Assembly (NCBI GenBank): GCA_964628455.1
Contig: CAZVPD010000163.1
Location: 1 to 7,923 of the forward strand
Source of the DNA: JAQVWU01 sp964628455
Lineage (GTDB): Bacteria > Bacillota > Clostridia > Oscillospirales > CAG-272
DNA length: 7,923 bases
Direction of reading: 5' to 3'
In this document: piece after piece, positions 5,996-7,923 of the stretch
Layout of the letters: every line of letters starts with the position of its first letter
Position numbering within the stretch: position 1 is the first letter of the stretch
The notes under the pieces: generated by a model
Databases searched by the model: none
What the model was told of the DNA's origin: nothing
What the model saw: only the letters and a program-made list of their open reading frames with translations
Program-made: the position numbers and the translations under genes

Positions 5996-6771
5996 AGAGA
6001 GACGACCCGCAGAACAGGGAGATGTGCCCCGATTGCGGTTATCCTGTAAAACCGGTCCCGGTGCCGCCCGGCGGAAAGCTCCGCTTCGGCGGATACGGCT
6101 GGTATGTGCTTGACAGGCAGCCCGGCAGGATGCTCGTGATCACCGAAAAAGTGATCATGAAAAGACCGTATCACCATGAAGAAGCCCCCGTCACCTGGGA
6201 AACGTGCGACATGCGCAAATATCTGAACGGTGAGTTTTATCGTTCGTTCGGCGAAGCCGGCCGCGCGCGGATTATCGAGGTGACGAATGACAATCCCGAC
6301 AATCCGTGGTATGGCACTAACGGCGGCAAACCCACTTCCGACAAAGTCTTTTTGTTAAGCATCGCAGAAGTCGTAAAGTGTTTCGGTGACAGCGGACAGA
6401 TAGCAACGCGGTATATGTACCCGGACTGCGGCTGGTGTAAAGATGAGTTCCTGCCTTGGATCGACGACCAATACAATATCAACCGCCGTGCTGCTGACGA
6501 CAACGGCATTGTCCGGTTCTGGAGATTGCGTTCTCCCGGGGGGAATCGGCAGAGCACCGCCGTCGTGACGGGTTTTTGCGGAGACGGGTTCGATCAGGGC
6601 GGCATAGGGATCGGGAACGGCGATCTGCTGCAGGACGGTCACTTTCTGCAGGACGGGGACGGCTGGCTCTCAAAGGAAGACGAACGGCACAACCTGAACG
6701 GCGTCCGTCCCGCGCTGTGGATCAGAGAGGAGAACATCCTATGCAGAAACTGCCCCGCGAAAATTTTATGA
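5977..6771 (+). CDS. Zinc-ribbon plus DUF6273-like domain protein
   Basis: A 264-residue protein. Residues 1-21 are a short zinc ribbon, C3-P-K-C6 and C17-P-D-C20-G, followed by a Pro/Val linker (22-32). From 35 on, the sequence fits the DUF6273 domain common in Firmicutes: FGGYGWYVLDRQPGRMLVITEKVI (37-60), KRPYH (62-66), TWETCDMRKYLNGEFYRSF (73-91), DNPWYGTNGGKPTSDKVFLLS (108-128), FWRLRSPGG (181-189) and closing GVRPALWI (242-249). Its biochemical role is not established; the closing motif recalls C-type-lectin/formylglycine-enzyme-like folds, which is only a suspicion. A 15-residue tail after GVRPALWI contains CRNC (256-259) and overlaps the next gene by 31 bp. The start overlaps the VOC gene by 20 bp, with AAGGGGG (5964-5970) 6 nt upstream. 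No signal peptide, so probably cytoplasmic. DUF assignment is from remembered motifs. Confidence 0.82.
   Translation: MTCPKCKRDDPQNREMCPDCGYPVKPVPVPPGGKLRFGGYGWYVLDRQPGRMLVITEKVIMKRPYHHEEAPVTWETCDMRKYLNGEFYRSFGEAGRARIIEVTNDNPDNPWYGTNGGKPTSDKVFLLSIAEVVKCFGDSGQIATRYMYPDCGWCKDEFLPWIDDQYNINRRAADDNGIVRFWRLRSPGGNRQSTAVVTGFCGDGFDQGGIGIGNGDLLQDGHFLQDGDGWLSKEDERHNLNGVRPALWIREENILCRNCPAKIL
6628..6656 (+). repeat. Short direct repeat inside the DUF6273-like gene
   Basis: CTGCAGGACGG occurs at 6628-6638 and 6646-6656, an 18-bp period, encoding LLQDGH then FLQDGD (residues 217-228). It is in frame and does not disturb the domain; it may be a small local duplication. Confidence 0.55.
6728..6732 (+). promoter_or_regulatory. 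Ribosome binding site deciding the start of toroid protein 2
   Basis: AGGAG lies 8 nt before the ATG at 6741, inside the end of the DUF6273-like gene. It favours 6741 over the in-frame ATG at 6768, which makes an ATGA overlap with the upstream stop but has no Shine-Dalgarno sequence. The N-terminus of the paralogue that follows also aligns upstream of the 6768 methionine. Confidence 0.7.
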
Positions 6772-7739
6772 AAGCACGCGGTTATATATTCGCGCACTCG
6801 GATGACATCAACCGTGCGTGGTTCCGTTATAATTTCGAGGACGGAGACGCCGGCGCCTTTATGGATGTGCTTTCCCGGTATCAGTACGAAAACGGCGGTT
6901 TCGGCGGTCTGGTATATGAGTTTGCCTATCGGGGGCCGTGCCTGAAATGCACGGAACACGCTTTCCGCTATATGTTTTACCTCAGGGACAAGCCGTCCGC
7001 AGACCATCCTGCCGTTCGGAAGATGATGGAGTATGTCCTGGAAAAATACCGCCCCGACATCGGGCATTTCGGTCAGATGGAGGAGCCGGAACTCAATGAA
7101 CTGCCCCATGTGCGGTGGTGGGGATACAACGCAGGCGAATATCCGCCGATTGCGGATGAGGACGAGCGTATCCGTAAATATTCGCCCAACGGTCAGGCGG
7201 GGATTGCCGCGTTTGTCGCGCAATACAGCGAACTTGTGCCGGAGGATCTGTACAGGGACATCATCCGGTATCCCGCGGAGAAGATCCTGCGGTATTATGA
7301 CCGGTCATCGCCGCTGTACGGAAAAGGAAGTGCGGACGGTTCTTTTGATTCCGACGACCGGTCGCCGTATAACCTCAAATGTTATCAGAAATTCATAACA
7401 TGTCTGAAGGACAGGCCCCTTGCGGACAGACTGACAAAGATCCTGTGTCAGAATCCGTCCGCCTGCATGCAGCTTGATCTCGCGAAGTGGGAACAGGGTT
7501 ATGAGGAGCTGCCCTGCGACGTGGTGGACACGCCCGACAGCGTGGTCTATCCCGCCGTAAAGGAACTTGTGGATGATTCTCTGGATTACCTGATCCGTCA
7601 GCAGGACGGGGACGGCTGCTGGCATCTGCACCGGCGGCTGGGCGAGGGCGAAGCGTTCGACAGAATGCAGGAACTGTATGAAGCGCACATCACCATGCTG
7701 ATTCTGGCGGAACTCGGAAGATTCGGGAGGATCGGATAG
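6741..7739 (+). CDS. Alpha/alpha-toroid (prenyltransferase/squalene-cyclase-like) protein 2
   Basis: A 332-residue protein without signal peptide. It carries QW-like repeats (QxxxGxF/W) at both ends: YQYENGGFGG (47-56) near the start and QQDGDGCW (287-294) near the end, the pattern of terpenoid-cyclase/prenyltransferase toroid proteins, where the motif ties helices together. Also present are HAFRYMFYLRDK (73-84), a helix facing the repeat, and a Trp/Tyr-rich stretch VRWWGYNAGEY (124-134). The last helix (EAHITMLILAELGRFG, 314-329) resembles the closing helix of these barrels. No DxDD acid motif of hopene cyclases is apparent, so catalysis is uncertain; the many Asp, Arg and Trp residues would also suit a carbohydrate or peptide ligand. 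It overlaps the upstream gene by 31 bp and abuts the downstream paralogue with no gap. Its first 55 residues align without gaps to that paralogue. Function unknown. Confidence 0.75.
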   Translation: MQKLPRENFMKARGYIFAHSDDINRAWFRYNFEDGDAGAFMDVLSRYQYENGGFGGLVYEFAYRGPCLKCTEHAFRYMFYLRDKPSADHPAVRKMMEYVLEKYRPDIGHFGQMEEPELNELPHVRWWGYNAGEYPPIADEDERIRKYSPNGQAGIAAFVAQYSELVPEDLYRDIIRYPAEKILRYYDRSSPLYGKGSADGSFDSDDRSPYNLKCYQKFITCLKDRPLADRLTKILCQNPSACMQLDLAKWEQGYEELPCDVVDTPDSVVYPAVKELVDDSLDYLIRQQDGDGCWHLHRRLGEGEAFDRMQELYEAHITMLILAELGRFGRIG

Positions 7740-7923
7740 ATGACACACGGCACTTTTGAAAAAGCCCGCGCCTTTATTTACCGCAGCGCCCGCCCGCTCG
7801 ATCGGACGAGGTGGCAGTATCACTTTGAAAACGGCAGCAGGGAAGCCGTACTGACCGCCCTCACCGCCTACCAAAACGAAGACGGCGGTTTCGGTCACGC
7901 GCTGGAGCCGGACGCGTGGAATC
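7740..7923 (+). CDS. Alpha/alpha-toroid protein 3, N-terminal part (cut by right window edge)
   Basis: The ATG at 7740 follows the previous TAG directly, with GGGAGG (7725-7730) 9 nt upstream. The frame is open to the window end: 61 codons plus one base. The start, MTHGTFEKARAFIY, leads to WQYHFENG (25-32) and YQNEDGGFGHALEPD (44-58), a signature I know from bacterial prenyltransferase/squalene-cyclase-like repeat proteins. Offset by three residues, it aligns without gaps to toroid protein 2 with roughly 40% identity by eye (shared F, KAR, I, R, Y-FE-G, A, L, YQ-E-GGFG). It is thus a tandem duplicate that has kept the more typical family motif. Most of the protein lies outside the window, so length and completeness are unknown. 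Confidence 0.8.
   Translation, partial: MTHGTFEKARAFIYRSARPLDRTRWQYHFENGSREAVLTALTAYQNEDGGFGHALEPDAWN

Noticed and set aside
6768..6770. Alternative start of toroid protein 2 in an ATGA overlap
   Set aside because: No Shine-Dalgarno sequence precedes it, whereas the ATG at 6741 has AGGAG at 8 nt, and the paralogue aligns upstream of this methionine.
6639..7223. A 194-codon open frame on the minus strand opposite toroid protein 2
   Set aside because: Shadow of a gene with clear homology to its neighbour; no promoter or Shine-Dalgarno sequence found.
4504..7923. Calling the toroid genes squalene-hopene or terpene cyclases
   Set aside because: QW-like motifs are few, the DxDD acid motif is not seen, and no isoprenoid biosynthesis gene is in the window; only the fold class is supported.

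Overview
The window looks like chromosome from an anaerobic Clostridia-type Firmicute, probably an uncultured gut lineage. The grounds are purine-rich AGGAG-type ribosome binding sites, sigma-A promoters with 17-bp spacers, lipoprotein solute-binding proteins of the large clostridial style, and a zinc-ribbon/DUF6273-type protein. The base composition is moderately GC-rich. The genus cannot be told from the sequence. No tRNA, rRNA, transposon, CRISPR array or phage gene was seen.

Left half (1-4230, minus strand): three tandem paralogous genes for extracellular solute-binding lipoproteins, transcribed right to left as SBP-A (2776-4230), SBP-B (1233-2735) and SBP-C (1102 leftward, cut by the window edge). 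Each has a type II signal peptide, a low-complexity linker and a family-1-like carbohydrate-binding-protein body. A near-consensus promoter precedes SBP-A and a second, sequence-related promoter precedes SBP-C. Both carry the same 12-bp block at the -35 element, which in the SBP-A promoter forms a perfect inverted repeat. No permease or ATPase gene lies inside the window.

Centre (4231-4503): a divergent intergenic region with the SBP-A promoter on the minus strand, a candidate promoter on the plus strand, and a leader of about 100 nt that holds a perfect 8-bp-arm hairpin.

Right half (4504-7923, plus strand): a tightly packed operon of five genes with overlapping or abutting ends. These are an alpha/alpha-toroid (squalene-cyclase/prenyltransferase-like) protein, a VOC-superfamily protein that lacks the usual metal ligands, a zinc-ribbon plus DUF6273-like protein, a second toroid-like protein, and a third one cut by the right edge. 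The last two are clear tandem paralogues. The packing implies translational coupling and a shared task, which I cannot name. This unexplained toroid/VOC/DUF6273 cluster, divergent from the lipoproteins, is the most interesting part of the window.
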